A stretch of 64,000 bases of DNA from Rhizobium leguminosarum bv. viciae USDA 2370 (GCF_002008365.1 NZ_MRDL01000059.1:1-64000); one strand, 5' to 3'. Counted from the stretch's first letter, positions 8,396-17,344 are shown. Numbers and translations: made by a program. The notes: generated from the letters alone by a model not told the origin.

Positions 8396-10537
8396 ATGCA
8401 TTTCTGGAACAAACTCAGCATCCGTGCCCAAATCACACTAGGCTTTCTTCCCCTCATCTTCTTCATGAGCCTCCTGTCGCTCAACGTCATGTCTGGGATG
8501 GATAAGCTCACATCTGTCTTTGCGTCTTACCGCGCAACGGTCGGTGAAAGCCTAGCCATATCGATTTATAGCGATCGGCTCCGCGACATTCAGATGTCCG
8601 CAGAAGCGTTTCGGTCTGCCCCGTCGAAAGAATTGGTTAACCGTTTCAAAGTCGGGGTCAGTTCATTTGCGCTTGATGATACGCGCTTGGCCCGGAGCCC
8701 CAGCCTCCAAGCCGACGTCACCACAATTAGGGGGCAGGTCGCAGCCTACGACCAGGCGTTCGATAGGCTGGTTGCGCTGCAGTCACGGCATGATCAGCTT
8801 CTTTCGAAAGTCACTGAATTTGGGCCGTGGACAGGCATTGCCTTGAACGACATATTGCGCAGTGCCTGGCGCCAGAACGACCTGAAGCTTCTCTACGCGA
8901 CAACGATTACCCTCCAAGCCCTCAACAAGAGCCTCTATTTTTCCGAACGCTTCGTAAACTCCGGCGATTTGAAGGCGTATGATACCGCGCAACTCGCGCT
9001 GAGTGAGGCGGTCGATCTGAATGCTGCTGCCACAAGAATGGCCCACAATGACCTGCAGCAGACGCGTCTTTCCGGCGCCGCGCAACTCATGCAGAACTAT
9101 GGCGCACGCCTTGGTGAGATGCGGGATGTGTGGAGTGAAACCAAGCGCATCAGGGTCAGCGAAATTGAAGAACTCGGTCCGAAGATAGCGACGGGTTTCC
9201 AGGCTTTGCAGGCCAGGGTTGCCGACACCCAGAAAGAACTCGATGGCTCCGTCGATCAGACGGCCTCGAGTGCTACCACAGTTACACTCGCTGTCAGTGC
9301 AGCGCTGATCGTGATCGGCCTTGCACTCTCATATTATTTGGGGCGTTTAATTTCGTCTGCAGTACGCACCATGGCTGCGAAAATGGAACGACTTGCTCGT
9401 GGCGAGGACTTGGCTGAATTCGATGGCGCCGACAACGGCCATGAACTCGGTGCCATGGCACGTTCACTGATGGTGTTCCAGGAAACCAAGCATGCAAAGA
9501 CAGCAGCCGATATCGCCGCCGAAAGCGTCAGGCTTGCTTCCGAGGAGCAGCGCCAACGACAGGAGGGACAGCGAATGGCTGAGGCAGACGCGATGGAATT
9601 TGCCTTCCGCCAGATTTCCAAGGGTTTGGACGCGTTGTCGACCGGAGATTTGACCGCCAGGATTGGTGATGTCGATGCCCGCTACTCCATAATTCGCGAC
9701 CGCTTCAACAATTCGGTAGCAAGTCTGGAAAGCGCTTTCGACGCCGTCATCCAAGCCGTTTCGACGATACGGTCGGGCTTGGGCGAAATCTCCACCGCTA
9801 CGAATGACCTTGCTCGTCGGACTGAACAGCAGGCTTCGTCGCTCGAAGAGACTGTCGCAGCGCTCTCGGAGGTTACGCGAGGCGTCAACGGTATGGCTGA
9901 AGGCGCCAGCCGCGCCAACGACGCGGTGACGACGACCCGTGCGAACGCCGAAAAAGGCGGAGAAATCGTCAATCGTGCAATCTCGGCGATGAATGAAATC
10001 CAAAATTCTTCCGCAAGAATCGAGAGCATCATAGGCGTGATTGACGAGATTGCCTTTCAGACGAATCTCCTGGCGCTAAATGCTGGCGTTGAAGCCGCCA
10101 GGGCCGGCGAAGCTGGCAAAGGCTTTGCCGTCGTCGCACAGGAGGTCCGCGAACTTGCACAACGCTCCGCAAATGCAGCAAAGGAAATCAAGCAGCTTAT
10201 TTCGACATCGTCGGACCAGGTTGATGTTGGGGTCAGGTTGGTAGGCGAGTCAGGATCTTCGCTTGAGCAGATCGTTTCGCACTTTAATGCCATGAGCGCG
10301 ACGGTGACTGAAATAGCTGTGTCGGCACGCGATCAGGCGCTCAGCCTCCGCGAGGTATCGGCCGCCGGCGATCAGATGGACAAGGTTACGCAGCAAAATG
10401 CAGCGATGGTCGAACAAACCACCGCTGCCGCACAAAGCCTAACGTGTGAGACTAACAGGCTTGCCGCTTTGGTCGGACAGTTTAAAACGAGAAGCCTGAA
10501 AGACATCAAGCACAGTTCTTATGCGATGGCGTGCTAG
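8396..10537 (+). CDS. Methyl-accepting chemotaxis protein
   Basis: 713-residue transmembrane chemoreceptor. The first membrane helix is at residues 11-32 and the second at about 294-316, enclosing a roughly 260-residue all-helical periplasmic domain of the long four-helix or helical-bimodular type. A HAMP domain follows (about 317-370), then a second HAMP-like segment (ISKGLDALSTGDLTARIGD, about 407-425), and the cytoplasmic signalling hairpin. The hairpin tip EIAFQTNLLALNAGVEAARA at about 551 is the conserved CheA/CheW contact region. No C-terminal CheR-binding pentapeptide is present; the protein ends SSYAMAC. It starts 17 bases after the binding-protein gene. Large periplasmic helical domains can bind solute-loaded binding proteins, so a joint sensing unit is inferred. 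Confidence 0.93.
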   Translation: MHFWNKLSIRAQITLGFLPLIFFMSLLSLNVMSGMDKLTSVFASYRATVGESLAISIYSDRLRDIQMSAEAFRSAPSKELVNRFKVGVSSFALDDTRLARSPSLQADVTTIRGQVAAYDQAFDRLVALQSRHDQLLSKVTEFGPWTGIALNDILRSAWRQNDLKLLYATTITLQALNKSLYFSERFVNSGDLKAYDTAQLALSEAVDLNAAATRMAHNDLQQTRLSGAAQLMQNYGARLGEMRDVWSETKRIRVSEIEELGPKIATGFQALQARVADTQKELDGSVDQTASSATTVTLAVSAALIVIGLALSYYLGRLISSAVRTMAAKMERLARGEDLAEFDGADNGHELGAMARSLMVFQETKHAKTAADIAAESVRLASEEQRQRQEGQRMAEADAMEFAFRQISKGLDALSTGDLTARIGDVDARYSIIRDRFNNSVASLESAFDAVIQAVSTIRSGLGEISTATNDLARRTEQQASSLEETVAALSEVTRGVNGMAEGASRANDAVTTTRANAEKGGEIVNRAISAMNEIQNSSARIESIIGVIDEIAFQTNLLALNAGVEAARAGEAGKGFAVVAQEVRELAQRSANAAKEIKQLISTSSDQVDVGVRLVGESGSSLEQIVSHFNAMSATVTEIAVSARDQALSLREVSAAGDQMDKVTQQNAAMVEQTTAAAQSLTCETNRLAALVGQFKTRSLKDIKHSSYAMAC

Positions 10538-10544
10538 GCAAAAG

Positions 10545-10582
10545 GGTCGTGGTGCGGCTGGATATCCAGCCGCATAACGACC
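10545..10582 (+). terminator. Long, nearly perfect hairpin after the chemoreceptor
   Basis: A 19-base-pair stem with no loop, centred on GATATC, with one G-T pair and one mismatch. Its core, positions 10553-10574, is a perfect 22-base palindrome. It lies 8 bases after the chemoreceptor stop and is followed by CTTTGG, with AAAA on the other side. It could act as a terminator in both directions, although the T run is short. Confidence 0.5.
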
Positions 10583-10983
10583 TTTGGAACGGACTCTGAA
10601 CCATGTGCGCGATGCCAGTCCTCCGTCGAACCGGAGCCGTTCTTCACCATGTCGGGGATCCGGTCTGTTGACGTGCGAGCGCGGCAAGATGCGAACGGAA
10701 GGCCCTCTCCTTCCGACATGCCGCGCTAACCAGCGGCAATCGACGACCTGCAGGCCATTAAAGCGTGTCGTGATCTTTGAGATTCGCTTGTGACGCTTTG
10801 CGGGAATTATGCTCAGATTCGATCGAGCGCAACCTCTCGGGCCGAGGGAATGTTTTATGGAGCCGAGACACGCCACCATAATTTTGCAAAGAACCCATCG
10901 TGCGGAAGCAGGGAGCTACTGCACGAGGCATGCTTCAAGGTCAGTATCCTCCGCCATATTCTTCAGTCGAGGCTGCGTAAGCG
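10583..10983. other. Non-coding stretch
   Basis: No gene is recognised. It lies between the hairpin after the chemoreceptor and the 3' end of the broken hydrolase gene on the other strand. Short frames exist on both strands but show no family features and lack ribosome-binding sites. Confidence 0.5.
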
Positions 10984-11879
10984 TCATCCCCCCTTTACTT
11001 CGCCCTTGGCAACCCGGGCCCCGAGGTCGAGCGAGCCGATTCTCTTCAGGTCCGGATAGCGTTTCTTCATTGCAGCAACTAGTGACCCACTGTCCGAGCT
11101 GCGGCCCATTTCCTCCTCGAAGGCGATTAGATATTCGCGGGTGAAAGCGATGGCCGCAATGCCTTGTTTGGTCCCTTCGCTCTGATGGCCCGGCACGACA
11201 ATTTTTGGCTTCCTTGTTGCGATGGCATCGAGCGCCTTGACCCAGGACGCACGCGCTTCAGCTGACGGAGTGTCGGCAACCCACACGTGGATGCCGGAAT
11301 TGATCAACGCACCCCCGAAAACCGCTTCGAGTGAAGGCACCCATATGTATCGACGGTCATACATGTCGGGCACGTCAACGATTTCAATTCCGTTACCCTC
11401 AAGGACTAGTGAGCTCTCGTTCGAAGCTTCGGGAATAATTACATCCGCCAGCGTGCGCGGACCAATCCCCCCAATTTTGGTGCCCATATTTCCAGCTTCT
11501 TTTGGACATTAGCCTCTATTGCCTGAACGGTGGTGGGCTTGGCGATTACCCTCGCGCCTGGGAAGGCCTCAACTATGGGCCGTAAGCTGAAATAATAATC
11601 TGGATCGTTGCGGCTGACATAAATCGTTGTCAATTCTTTGCCTGTAAGCTTGATGGCTTCGGCAAGGTCCCGCCCGAACGGCAAAGTGAAACCGCCGTCG
11701 ATGAGAATGGCTTCATGTTCGCTTGTCAGAAGCACCGGCGTACGACAGAAGCCGGCCTCATCGGCTTGAAAATACCGCCATTGTAGCTCACCGTTCGCGG
11801 CCCGCAGCATAGAAGGGGCAAGCGCGGCGAGCGTACCGGCGGCAGCTGCTAGTTTTAAAGAGGTTCGTCGTGTAATCAC
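10984..11879 (-). pseudogene. Tat-exported MBL-fold hydrolase, frameshifted
   Basis: Two open frames together make one metallo-beta-lactamase-fold protein. Residues 1-140 (from 11879) start MITRRTSLKLAAAAGTLAAL, a twin-arginine signal, and include AILIDGGFTLPFGRDLAEAI. The C-terminal part (to 10984) includes VIIPEASNESSLVLEGNGIEI, SGIHVWVADTPSAEARASW and IVVPGHQSEGTKQG. The frames meet at a run of six C (plus strand, 11467-11472); one extra base there would join them as APKLGGIGPRTLADV. The usual HxHxDH metal motif is replaced by SRNDPDYYF, so metal binding would be impaired even if the frame were intact. It may be a true pseudogene or a sequencing error in a homopolymer. Confidence 0.75.
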
Positions 11880-12555
11880 TTTGTATCTCCGAATGAGCCC
11901 CTGTCGGACGGTCCAGAATGGGTGTCATCAAGGGATGCACGCGCTTTGTTGATTAGCCGGTTTAGCGGGAGAGTTAAGAGCTTGAATATAAAAATAGAAA
12001 TCACATTTGAGGACGGCACTTCACAGAGCAGTGACGCTGGTCTCGGCCGAGCTCCGACGGTTCTTAAAGTGACCCTCAATTTTGGCTGGCGGGACTGAAA
12101 TTCCAGGGGTTATGGCTCAACTCGGCGGTGTCGATGCGTACCGCTGCAGACTTTATTGAGAAGCAGCCCCCGATCGCCGTAGTCTTGCCGGTAGGCATCG
12201 CTTCTGCGACTCGATCATTCCCGAATTGCTGAAGGTAATGCATAACGTGTTCAATTGGCGGACCGATGATCGCTGCATCCATCGTCCGATCAGTTTCATG
12301 TCCTAGGAAGCGCAGCTCGGCAACTCGTGAGATTCCCGTTTCCGGCGCGATCAGCGTCCACAGCGAGTCGAACGGGCGTGTTTTGATGTGGAAACCGGGC
12401 AGATGATTGAATGTGGGAGAAGGATGTCGCCGAACTTCCAAATTCTCGCCTTGAAAGGACTCGAACCGGTGACACCCTGTTCAAATCTGAGATTCGTTCG
12501 CCTGCAACAGGCTTGCAATTGATCCGGGGTTAAATGGGCAGGCAGCGCGCCACGC
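11880..12555. other. Long stretch without a recognised gene
   Basis: A 121-codon frame on the minus strand (12076-12441) is the longest here, but I recognise no family, signal or motif in it and it lacks a clear ribosome-binding site. The region probably contains decayed sequence between the broken hydrolase gene and the SyrB-like genes. Confidence 0.5.
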
Positions 12556-13110
12556 TCACCGTTCAAACCGGTCTAGCATTTTTCTCAACTGCGCGTTTTG
12601 CAGCGTTAGCTTTCTGGCCAACTGATCCCTCAGCACCTTGATCTCGTCATCGAGGCTCATCTCGTTTGCAGTGTGGATAGCCTGACGATCGTTCGCTATC
12701 GCCACCGCTTCCTTGCCGCGGCTCCTTTGCTTGCGCGGTGCGACCTCGACAGTTCGCTTGATCCTAGGGGTATCATGTGCAGCGGTGACGTCGATACCAG
12801 TACCACCGGATATAGCCGGATTAGCGACCTCCACCATTTTGGCGACATCGCCGTCGACCTTGTCGCGGACATCGTTTTCGGCTTCTTCGGAATGCACTGG
12901 CACTGCGGAGATTGCAGCGGCTTGATCGTGACGAGGTAGCTCCTCACTTGCCGGTCGAGCAGCGCTAATCGGGCTCTCCTCGGCAGGCGTTTCAGTCGGA
13001 CCGGAAATAGCCAACGCGTCCGGCGTAACCTTCTCGGTCGAGCCGTTTTCTCTCTTTTGTCCGCGTCCTAGGGAGATCAGTCGGGCAAGAAGGTTCCAGG
13101 GAGACGCCAT
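12556..13110 (-). CDS. SyrB-family-like protein, short paralogue
   Basis: 184 residues. The N-terminus (MASPWNLLARLISLGRG) is followed by a long acidic, Ala/Glu/Pro-rich region with little predicted structure. A basic patch (RIKRTVEVAPRKQRSRGKEA) near residue 120 comes next, then a C-terminal coiled-coil-like segment (LDDEIKVLRDQLARKLTLQNAQLRKMLDRF). The order of basic patch then EIxxLRxxLAxKLxxxNxxLRKxL is the layout of rhizobial SyrB-type proteins, as in the neighbour at 13240-13914. A DNA-linked regulatory role is inferred from the family name only. GAGGT lies 8 bases upstream of the ATG. The pair probably arose by duplication and divergence. Confidence 0.6.
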   Translation of the reverse strand: MASPWNLLARLISLGRGQKRENGSTEKVTPDALAISGPTETPAEESPISAARPASEELPRHDQAAAISAVPVHSEEAENDVRDKVDGDVAKMVEVANPAISGGTGIDVTAAHDTPRIKRTVEVAPRKQRSRGKEAVAIANDRQAIHTANEMSLDDEIKVLRDQLARKLTLQNAQLRKMLDRFER

Positions 13111-13239
13111 CTATCCGACCTCGCGTTTTATCCCGCAAGCAGGCAGTGAGTTTGAATTCCGGCAGCAGCATCCATCGCCGCCAAACTCTATGTCTCGATA
13201 AGCATAGAAATGCGGCCGGCGGTTGACTGGCTGCTTACA

Positions 13240-13914
13240 TCAATCGAGCTTGAGCCGTTTGCGCAGATCGGCATTTTCAGCGCGAAGTTTTTCAGCCAGA
13301 AGCTTGCGCAGTCGTTGATTTTCCTCTTCCAACTGCAAAAGGTCTGCCATCTCATCGATCGCGGTCATCGGCGCGGCCGGCGCTGCCTGCACAACCTTTG
13401 GAGCACGGCGCACAGGTGCGCGTTTGGCGCTCGCTGCAGCTTCGATCACCTTTGCCTTGCGCCCTCTCCTCTTCACACCACCGGCGCCGGCCAGAGCAGC
13501 TGCTGGCTCTGCCGTAGCGTCAGCTGACGCGGTCTCGAGTGCCGCCGCTTTCTTGGCGCGGGGTTTGCGCTGTTTTTTCGGCGCAATGGGCGTTTCGACA
13601 ACGGTCCGAACAGCGGCACTCATTGCCGTATCAGTCTCGTCGGCCATGCTTATCTCCTGTGTATCTGATGCAGTTGTCGACGGCCCGAGAGGCGGTGTCA
13701 ACAACGACCCGGGCTGATCTGCTTTTGGTAAAGACATTTCATTGACGGGTTTGCCACACTGAGAACTACCCGACAGAATCGGCGTTGCCTCTTCCTCTAC
13801 GTCGCGAGCGACGGACTTTAGATCCACGTTGCCCCAGATCGAGTTTGACCTGGTATCGAGTTTTCGCCTGCCGGTTTTGTACTCGACGGCAAAGCTGCGT
13901 TGCACTTTTTTCAA
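13240..13914 (-). CDS. SyrB-family putative regulator with N-terminal extension
   Basis: 224 residues from a TTG start. The N-terminal 46 residues (MKKVQRSFAVEYKTGRRKL... with SIWGNVDLKSVARDVEEEA) form a separate conserved-looking block. A linker follows, then an Ala/Lys-rich basic region (PKKQRKPRAKKAAAL, VKRRGRKAKVIEAA), and the C-terminal leucine-heptad segment DEMADLLQLEEENQRLRKLL typical of rhizobial SyrB. SyrB is known from Sinorhizobium as a regulator linked to exopolysaccharide control via SyrM/SyrA; that role here is only inferred. A second possible start, ATG at 13647 (MADETDTAMSAAV), has AGGAG 7 bases upstream and would give a 135-residue classical SyrB, so both a long and a short form may be made. 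Confidence 0.65.
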   Translation of the reverse strand: MKKVQRSFAVEYKTGRRKLDTRSNSIWGNVDLKSVARDVEEEATPILSGSSQCGKPVNEMSLPKADQPGSLLTPPLGPSTTASDTQEISMADETDTAMSAAVRTVVETPIAPKKQRKPRAKKAAALETASADATAEPAAALAGAGGVKRRGRKAKVIEAAASAKRAPVRRAPKVVQAAPAAPMTAIDEMADLLQLEEENQRLRKLLAEKLRAENADLRKRLKLD

Positions 13915-14407
13915 TATAAGAGGCCTTGGAAAATCCGCGGAAGGGTTTGGTGGTATGCTGGTACATCACGAATAGCGCCTTCCGGACTACCAGTCTACAC
14001 CCACCGTCATTTCCGATCACCGCACCATTCGCGGAGCAGAATTTGTGGCCAATCGGATGGGGGCTGAGGGCGGTCTATGCGCTGAACGTTCTTGAAAGGA
14101 AACGGCGACCAGTAGTTCGTCCCGAGACTTTCTCACAGGTTCCCGACGATGCATTATGCGATCTTTTTAGCCCAGAGCGTGAACACCATGGCAACAGGCT
14201 TGGCACTGACTCTAAAGCTTTCGCTGTGCCAGCGATGAAGGAATCCTGGCTAAAGCGGATGCCGGCTAGTCGCTAGAACCATCCCTCGGAAACAGGAAAC
14301 CGATCATCGGGTGGAAGTTTGCGGCGTGTGAAACCTCATTCTTTTGGATAACTTTCCGCGCCCCGTAAAAGCGTCATACTATCTTGGCGGGAAATCCGGA
14401 GAGGGGC
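13915..14407. other. Non-coding boundary between SyrB-like genes and nuclease island
   Basis: No supported gene. A 116-codon plus-strand frame (13926-14276) shows no family features and is not preceded by a ribosome-binding site. The end of the region carries GGAGAGG for the next gene. Confidence 0.5.
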
Positions 14408-15133
14408 ATGCAATATCGCCAGAGGTCGGTGCTGTTCGCAGCACCTTGGCTGATCATCGGAGCTGCCGCAGCCGGCGCTTCGGGCGGCATAACCATTGCA
14501 GACTTTGAAAAGCCCGAACTGCTAATCGCCGCGCTGTTCGTGGGTATTATCATCGGCATGGCCGTTGAGCAGTATCTAACCGCGACGAGCAGACTGGCGT
14601 GGCGAGAGAGAAACAGGTCACAATCGGAGGAAAGGCGCTGGAACGAGCGCGTCATACAAGGCCCCTGGCTTCAGACCCCATCTGCTCAGCCATCGCGGCC
14701 AATCGATGCCACGGATCAACTGCGTATTGTGATGCGCTCGAAGTTCACCGTCCAGCCATTGCTGAACAAGAGTGAAGCCCGGGTGTTTCGAGAACTCGAC
14801 AGTGTCGTGATCGGCTGCAATCCGTCATGGCAGGTGATGGCTCAGGTTTCATTGGGCGAGATCCTTCGAAGTGCCGACCCAGACGCCTACAGTTGCATCA
14901 ATTCCAAGCGTGTCGACTTACTGCTCGTGGACAGCAACTGCCGACCGCGGCACGTCATCGAATACCAAGGCGGAGCGCATCATCAAGGCGCAGCGGCCGC
15001 GCGCGACGCCGTAAAGAAAGAGGCGTTGCGACGCGCCGGAATTGGCTACCACGAGGTTGTGGCTGGCCAAACGACCCCGTCGGAACTCAGGCGATTGGTC
15101 GAGAAGCTGGTGGACAAGCCGAGTGTCACCTAA
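14408..15133 (+). CDS. Membrane-anchored DUF2726 nuclease-like protein
   Basis: 241 residues. Two hydrophobic helices lie at the N-terminus (VLFAAPWLIIGAAAAGA and LLIAALFVGIIIGMAV), so the rest probably sits in the cytoplasm at the inner membrane. The C-terminal 140 residues match DUF2726: LLNKSEARVFRELDSVV, then NSKRVDLLLVDSNCRPRHVI, then EYQGGAHHQG. The D...E-x-Q arrangement resembles a PD-(D/E)xK nuclease core (known family relation). ATG at 14408 follows GGAGAGG at good spacing and is preferred to a TTG 24 bases earlier. It is the first of a run of nuclease-type genes. Confidence 0.8.
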   Translation: MQYRQRSVLFAAPWLIIGAAAAGASGGITIADFEKPELLIAALFVGIIIGMAVEQYLTATSRLAWRERNRSQSEERRWNERVIQGPWLQTPSAQPSRPIDATDQLRIVMRSKFTVQPLLNKSEARVFRELDSVVIGCNPSWQVMAQVSLGEILRSADPDAYSCINSKRVDLLLVDSNCRPRHVIEYQGGAHHQGAAAARDAVKKEALRRAGIGYHEVVAGQTTPSELRRLVEKLVDKPSVT

Positions 15134-15223
15134 AGCGATCCCATCACGAATGCCTGCACGGTTGAGCCTCTTCGATTGGAGGAAACCATCTTCTTGGCTT
15201 GATGGAATTGAGGCGCACCCAAG

Positions 15224-16087
15224 ATGATCTCCGATTTCCAGGCAGTCCGCGAAAATCTATTTCCGGCCAGTCACGGAGCGATCGAGGACTGGGAGACGTT
15301 TCCCTGGCATCGTGACCGAACCAACCGAATTCAGGCCTATAAGGTGCATTCGTCGCAAGCCATTGCAATCGATGTGTTCGGCACACTCAAAACGAGCACA
15401 GATCGCGACCGCATTTTCGACGCGATCGCCGAGCGTGTGGGAGTGGCACCGGGTGGTCCATGGGCGATAACACTCGAGTGGACCGATACTGATCGGCTTC
15501 TGGGGGAACCGAGGCCGACGCAAGTCGATGCACTTGCTATCGGCTCCGCGGCAGCACTCGTCATCGAGTGCAAGTTCACCGAACCCGGAGGACAATGTAG
15601 CCAAACCGCGGTGTCAGGCTTTGGCGCGCGCCAATGCAACGGAAGCTACGTCGATCAGATCAACCCGGGCAACGGCGTGCGCTCACAGTGTGCTCTTACA
15701 GGCAAGGGCATTCGTTACTGGGAATATATCCCAACGGTCTTCGCGCTCGATACGGGTGTTGACCATACGCCCTGCCCTTTTAAGGGAGATGCCTATCAGT
15801 GGATGCGCAACGCCGTGCTGGCGGCAGCGCTCGGCAAGCACCGCCATCTTCAAGGAACTGCTCTCGCAGTCTTTGCCGATCACCCCAGTTTCCCGACGGC
15901 GCGGAAGGCGAAGCGGGGTCTGATGGATCCCAGTCTCGCCGGCCAATCTGCGATCACGCCCGTCTCATACCAGCAGATCATTGCGATCGCTTGCCAAGTC
16001 GGCCTCGACCGAGAACTCTGGAACGGCCTTGCTGCATGGGTCGATCACAAGATTGCTTCGGCAGCAATGGGTTCACCGTCGAGCTAG
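15224..16087 (+). CDS. PGN_0703-type putative restriction endonuclease
   Basis: 287 residues resembling the PGN_0703 family of putative restriction endonucleases. The PD-(D/E)xK core is visible: D102 in TQVDALAIG, then E115-C-K117 in ALVIECKFTEPGG. A cysteine-containing loop follows (GGQCSQTAV, FGARQCNGSY), then a helical C-terminal half (YQWMRNAVLAAALG, VSYQQIIAIACQVG). No methyltransferase or specificity gene is adjacent, so it may act in repair or as a stand-alone defence nuclease. It lies 90 bases after the DUF2726 gene on the same strand and 103 bases before the GIY-YIG gene. Confidence 0.75.
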   Translation: MISDFQAVRENLFPASHGAIEDWETFPWHRDRTNRIQAYKVHSSQAIAIDVFGTLKTSTDRDRIFDAIAERVGVAPGGPWAITLEWTDTDRLLGEPRPTQVDALAIGSAAALVIECKFTEPGGQCSQTAVSGFGARQCNGSYVDQINPGNGVRSQCALTGKGIRYWEYIPTVFALDTGVDHTPCPFKGDAYQWMRNAVLAAALGKHRHLQGTALAVFADHPSFPTARKAKRGLMDPSLAGQSAITPVSYQQIIAIACQVGLDRELWNGLAAWVDHKIASAAMGSPSS

Positions 16088-16190
16088 CCTAGCCACTGGC
16101 GAAATTGACGGACCGACACCCAGAGGTGCGTTGGAACCTAGGACCGAGGAACCCGCTAGCCGTTGTAAATTCCCGAAATGGGAGGAAGTC

Positions 16191-16994
16191 TTGACTGAAG
16201 GGCACATATACATCCTATTCAATCCAGCCTATCGCGCAAACCAGTATAAGATCGGAATGACGACTCGGACGCCCGAAGAAAGGGCCGCCGAGATCTCGTC
16301 AGCGACGGGAGTGCCTCAAAACTTCGAAGTGCTGTTGTCCAGACGGGTGACGGATTGTCAGCGGGCGGAACGGTTGATCCATCAGAGGTTGGCGGAGCAT
16401 CGGTCCGGTTCGGACCGTGAATTCTTTCAGGTCAGTCTCAGTTTCGCGATTGATATCCTCAATGAAGTTGCCGCCGCAGTCGGACTTCGTCCGGAGAAAC
16501 CAGCTGTACAGGAACCCAGCGCTCCGATGGCTGATACTGTGACCACAGGCGACATCGATCTTGTCCCGCGTAAACCTTCCGTAGGACCACAGAGGAGAAG
16601 GCAAGGAACGCCGGAAGGCCCTGCCTCTTTCGAGGATCACATTGCCTACGCCGACGCGGTCAGGCAGCCGCTTCTGCGTGAGCTCCGTGACCACATCCTG
16701 GCGATTGATGGCCGCTTGCGTTCGGGCGAGGTCGTCACGCCTCGGCAACGCATCGCCTACAAGGTTTCGGGCGGGACGAACTTTCTGGAGATTAAGGTCC
16801 AGCGAAGGGCAATCCTGATTCGCCTGCCCGAGACCAGCTTGGTGGACGCTGAAGAGAAAGTGCGAAAGATACCCGAGACGCACGGATGGGGGCGATTGAA
16901 GGACGAAATCCGCATTTCGAGCGCTCCCGATGTCAAATACGCGCTTCCGTTTGTCGAAGCTGCATGCCGGACAGAACTCAAGAGAGTGCCTTGA
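16191..16994 (+). CDS. GIY-YIG nuclease with DUF5655 domain
   Basis: 267 residues from a TTG start with GGGAGGAAG directly upstream; longer in-frame starts back to 15981 overlap the previous gene and lack a ribosome-binding site. Residues 5-95 form a GIY-YIG/T5orf172-type nuclease domain (HIYILF, then QYKIGMTTRTPEERAAEIS, then RAERLIHQRLAEHR and REFFQV). Residues about 150-265 match DUF5655 (ASFEDHIAYADAVRQPLLRE, RIAYKVSGGTNFLEIKVQRRAILIRL, DVKYALPFVEAA). GIY-YIG domains cut DNA with a single active site; DUF5655 is often fused to nuclease or methylase partners. A DNA-targeting role is likely; whether it is host defence or a mobile nuclease is open. Confidence 0.8.
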   Translation: MTEGHIYILFNPAYRANQYKIGMTTRTPEERAAEISSATGVPQNFEVLLSRRVTDCQRAERLIHQRLAEHRSGSDREFFQVSLSFAIDILNEVAAAVGLRPEKPAVQEPSAPMADTVTTGDIDLVPRKPSVGPQRRRQGTPEGPASFEDHIAYADAVRQPLLRELRDHILAIDGRLRSGEVVTPRQRIAYKVSGGTNFLEIKVQRRAILIRLPETSLVDAEEKVRKIPETHGWGRLKDEIRISSAPDVKYALPFVEAACRTELKRVP

Positions 16995-17063
16995 ATGGGT
17001 TCGAACCAACGAACCGCTATTTTGGAATCCCAACTGCTTGGCAGTATTTGATAATCCCCTTTA

Positions 17064-17324
17064 TCACTTGTCTCGGCGTCGGATCGGAAACATATCTTCG
17101 CCGCGGTGGTGTAGACGGGTATGATGTAGCCGGCATAGCCAACGTACTTTTAGGGGCTCGTCGTATTGATCGTGATGAGCATCGACCGATTTAGTCCCAC
17201 AGACTTCACACGTTTGCTTTTCCAGATCACCCGCCGTCACCGCCCGCTGCACGGCAAGATGAGCATCATATTTGGCCGGATTGGCTCGGCGCCAGTTGGC
17301 CTGGCGGGTATCGGTTTTCAGCAT
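17064..17324 (-). CDS. Small HNH-like zinc-binding protein
   Basis: 86 residues, MLKTDTRQANWRRANPAKYDAHL onward, with CEVCGT near residue 39, DAHHDQYDEPLKV and LCRLHHTRLHH. The CxxC...HH...CxxxHxxxHH order is that of small HNH-type proteins found in phages and mobile elements. The start codon at 17324 is chosen because the homologous-looking part begins there; sequence further upstream in frame is the shadow of the neighbouring gene. Its ribosome-binding site is weak. It points toward the GIY-YIG gene with about 70 bases between. Confidence 0.6.
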   Translation of the reverse strand: MLKTDTRQANWRRANPAKYDAHLAVQRAVTAGDLEKQTCEVCGTKSVDAHHDQYDEPLKVRWLCRLHHTRLHHRGEDMFPIRRRDK

Positions 17325-17344
17325 CGGCGCAACTCTAAATGAAG

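Noticed and set aside
12076..12441. 121-codon minus-strand frame considered as a DUF892-like relic
   Set aside because: A faint resemblance around MDAAIIGPPIEHVMHYL is too weak; no other family block follows.
13926..14276. 116-codon plus-strand frame before the nuclease island
   Set aside because: No ribosome-binding site, no motif and unusual composition; overlaps the leader of the SyrB-like gene.
14408..16087. Calling the DUF2726 and PGN_0703 genes a type II restriction-modification system
   Set aside because: No methyltransferase gene is intact nearby, so a conventional restriction-modification pair is not supported.
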